DNA of 64,000 nt from Xanthobacteraceae bacterium (lineage in GTDB: Bacteria; Pseudomonadota; Alphaproteobacteria; Rhizobiales; Xanthobacteraceae): NCBI GenBank assembly GCA_031291475.1, contig JARLIY010000046.1, positions 106,134 to 170,133 on the forward strand. The letters run 5' to 3'. Under the pieces are notes generated by a model, which had not been told where the DNA came from, searched no databases, and saw only the letters and a list, made by a program, of their open reading frames with translations. The translations under genes and the position numbers were made by a program. Numbering within the stretch: the stretch's first letter is position 1; every line of letters begins with the position of its first letter. This document shows positions 62,427 through 64,000 of this stretch, one piece after another.

Positions 62427-63884
62427 TCAACTCGCCACGCTGAGCAGGAACGGCGCCTGCGCGACCACGGTGTTGCGGCCGCGCCGTTTGGCGGCGTAGA
62501 GCGCGCCGTCGGCGGCCTCGACCAGATCGGCGGCCGATTGACCCGGCTCCGGCACCTGCGATTCGACGCCGATACTGATGGTGACGAAGCCGCTTTCCGA
62601 TTCCTCATGGACGATGAGCAAGTCTTCGATCGCCCGGCGCGCCTCTTCGGCAAGCGCGGTCATGCGCGCGATATCGAGTCCCGGCAGCAACAGCGCAAAC
62701 TCCTCGCCGCCGTAACGGGCAACGAGGACGGCCTCTTCCAGCGTGACCAGCGACAGCGTCTCGCCGACGGCGCGCAGGCAGGCGTCGCCGCGCACGTGGC
62801 CGTAACGGTCGTTGAACGGTTTGAAATGGTCGATATCGATCATCATCAGCGCCAGCGGCCGGCTGCGCTCGGCGGCCCGCTGCCATTCGCGCTCGAGCGC
62901 GCGATCGAAGCCGCGCCGATTGGCAAGGCCGGTAAGGCCGTCGAGGCTCGCCAACTCTTCGAGGTGTTCGTTGGCGATTTGCAATTCCTCTTCGCGGGCC
63001 GCGAGCTTGCGCGCCATGTCGTCGAAGGCGGCGGCAAGCGGCTCGAATTCGGCGAGCCAGGGCTCGTCGGCGGCGCGCACTTGCAGATCGCCGCGGCCCA
63101 GCCGCGTCGCCATCTGCACCAGAGATCGGATCGGCCGCAGGATCAGCCGCTCGCCGCCGAACCAGGCGGCAAGCAGAACGAGTATGCCGAATAGACCGAG
63201 CTGTACGTATGCGATGCTGATCTCGCGGTCGATGCTGCCATGCACCACCGCTTCATCCAGGCCGACGGCAAGCCGCGCGCGCGTCCACGGCAGGCGGACG
63301 TAAGCGAAAATGCGTCGCACACCGTCGAAGCCGACGGTCGTCACCGCGCCCTCGTCATTCGCCAGCATGTCGCGGACCAGCGGAAGCGTGGCGAAGTCCG
63401 TGCCGATCAGTGCTCCCTGGTCGGCCGATGCGGCGAGCAACGTGCCGCTGCCGTCGATCACGTCCACCGAGGTATCGGCGCGCCGCGCCGCAGTCGCGGC
63501 GAGGTCGCCCATCCACTGCAGGTTGATCGAGGCGAGCACCACGGCGTCGACGCTGCCGTCATCCTTGAGCACGGGATAGGTGGCAATAAGGCTGGGGAGC
63601 TGATGAACCCTGCTGATCAAGTAATCGCTCAGCATGAACTCGCGCGTGTGCACGACGCTCTGGAAATAGCTGCGGTCGGCGACGTTCACGCCGACCGCGT
63701 GCGGATCGGTGGCGCATTTGATGCGGCCGTCGATTCCCGCGACGTTGATGCCGCGGAGCCAGGGAATATTGCCGGTAAGGTTGGTGAGCGCTCGGTTGCA
63801 GTCCTCTGTGTCGGACGGCATCCTCGCATAGGCGCGCGCCACGATTTGCAGCAGCGAGCGCATGGAAGAAACGATCTCGCGTTG
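62427..63884 (-). CDS. membrane diguanylate cyclase with extracellular sensor, 5' end lost
   Basis: The reliable part (485 aa) starts in the periplasmic sensor (dCache-like: NIPWLRGINVAGIDGRIKCATD, DRSYFQSVVHTREFMLSDYLISR), then one membrane helix (YVQLGLFGILVLLAAWFGG), a HAMP linker and a GGDEF domain with active-site G-G-E-E-F and DHFKPFNDRYGH. It makes c-di-GMP from two GTP. A possible RxxD inhibitory site cannot be confirmed. The first membrane helix and the true start lie in or beyond the poor sequence at 63886-64000. Confidence 0.85.
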   Translation of the reverse strand, partial: QREIVSSMRSLLQIVARAYARMPSDTEDCNRALTNLTGNIPWLRGINVAGIDGRIKCATDPHAVGVNVADRSYFQSVVHTREFMLSDYLISRVHQLPSLIATYPVLKDDGSVDAVVLASINLQWMGDLAATAARRADTSVDVIDGSGTLLAASADQGALIGTDFATLPLVRDMLANDEGAVTTVGFDGVRRIFAYVRLPWTRARLAVGLDEAVVHGSIDREISIAYVQLGLFGILVLLAAWFGGERLILRPIRSLVQMATRLGRGDLQVRAADEPWLAEFEPLAAAFDDMARKLAAREEELQIANEHLEELASLDGLTGLANRRGFDRALEREWQRAAERSRPLALMMIDIDHFKPFNDRYGHVRGDACLRAVGETLSLVTLEEAVLVARYGGEEFALLLPGLDIARMTALAEEARRAIEDLLIVHEESESGFVTISIGVESQVPEPGQSAADLVEAADGALYAAKRRGRNTVVAQAPFLLSVAS

Positions 63885-63885
63885 C

Positions 63886-64000
63886 GGGGGGGGGGGGCCG
63901 CCGGGCCCCTCCACCACCACCCCCCCGCGCACATATGCGCGCCGGAGCGGCGGGGGGGCGCCACACCCCCCCCGCGCCGCCCAAAAACGAGCCCGCGGCG
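63886..64000. other. low-quality, homopolymer-rich contig end
   Basis: A 12-base G run (63886-63897) is followed by further long C and G runs, and the frame of the preceding gene is not credible through it. This looks like sequencing or assembly error at a contig end. Confidence 0.8.

Overview
The window reads as the chromosome of a GC-rich alphaproteobacterium, most likely a Hyphomicrobiales (Bradyrhizobium/Xanthobacteraceae-like) species. The grounds are a FixL-FixJ-FixK oxygen cascade, a complete fixNOQP-fixGHIS cluster, and typical alphaproteobacterial families (ChaB, HPF with a cold-shock domain, PHA synthase-like protein, Bcr/CflA and Liv transporters). The species cannot be named from sequence alone.

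Layout. 0-2.4 kb: end of leuC, leuD, a truncated E2-like acyltransferase and a ybaK-type gene broken by an in-frame stop. 2.4-7.9 kb: carbon-starvation transporter CstA, a convergent membrane-anchored protein, two small paralogous proteins and two tandem ArsA/GET3-family ATPases; this is the least familiar part of the window. 8-13.2 kb: acetyl-CoA synthetase, pyruvate dehydrogenase E1 alpha/beta, E2 and an acyl carrier protein in one operon. 13.5-20.6 kb: VIT1/CCC1 transporter, nitroreductase, flavin reductase-like protein and an RbbA-type ABC exporter operon. 20.7-27.2 kb: ChaB, LigAB dioxygenase, HPF-CSD, PhaC-like protein and a cytochrome c gene split by a 1,163-bp transposase-less element with perfect 20-bp inverted ends and an 8-bp target duplication. 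27.3-30.4 kb: ABC transporter without a binding protein. 30.4-43.2 kb: fixLJ with an extra receiver protein, fixK, CBS-BON protein, a second small cytochrome c and the cbb3 oxidase cluster. 43.2-46.4 kb: acyl-CoA synthetase/GNAT fusion and a small membrane protein. 46.4-64 kb: ordinary chromosome (DUF3500 protein, tRNA-Ser, MFS exporter, monooxygenase, enoyl-CoA hydratase, CoA transferase, S10 peptidase, livKHMGF, MetE-like protein, lipoprotein, glyoxalase-fold protein, diguanylate cyclase). The last ~115 bases are homopolymer-rich and look like unreliable contig-end sequence.

How it fits together. Twelve perfect TTGA-N6-TCAA sites (FNR/FixK type), plus two with one mismatch, lie upstream of genes between 2.4 and 46.1 kb; I found none beyond. 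The FixK-like protein at 33.2 kb carries the ExxSR recognition helix expected for that half-site and no Fe-S cysteines. The first 46 kb therefore looks like a low-oxygen regulon gathered around its own sensor: high-affinity oxidase, acetyl-CoA supply, ribosome hibernation, polymer metabolism, metal transport and the CstA/ATPase cluster. The two ATPases carry complementary active-site substitutions (one lacks the trans-acting signature lysine, the other the switch I aspartate), which predicts an obligate heterodimer with a single working ATP site. This is my main candidate for an undescribed system.
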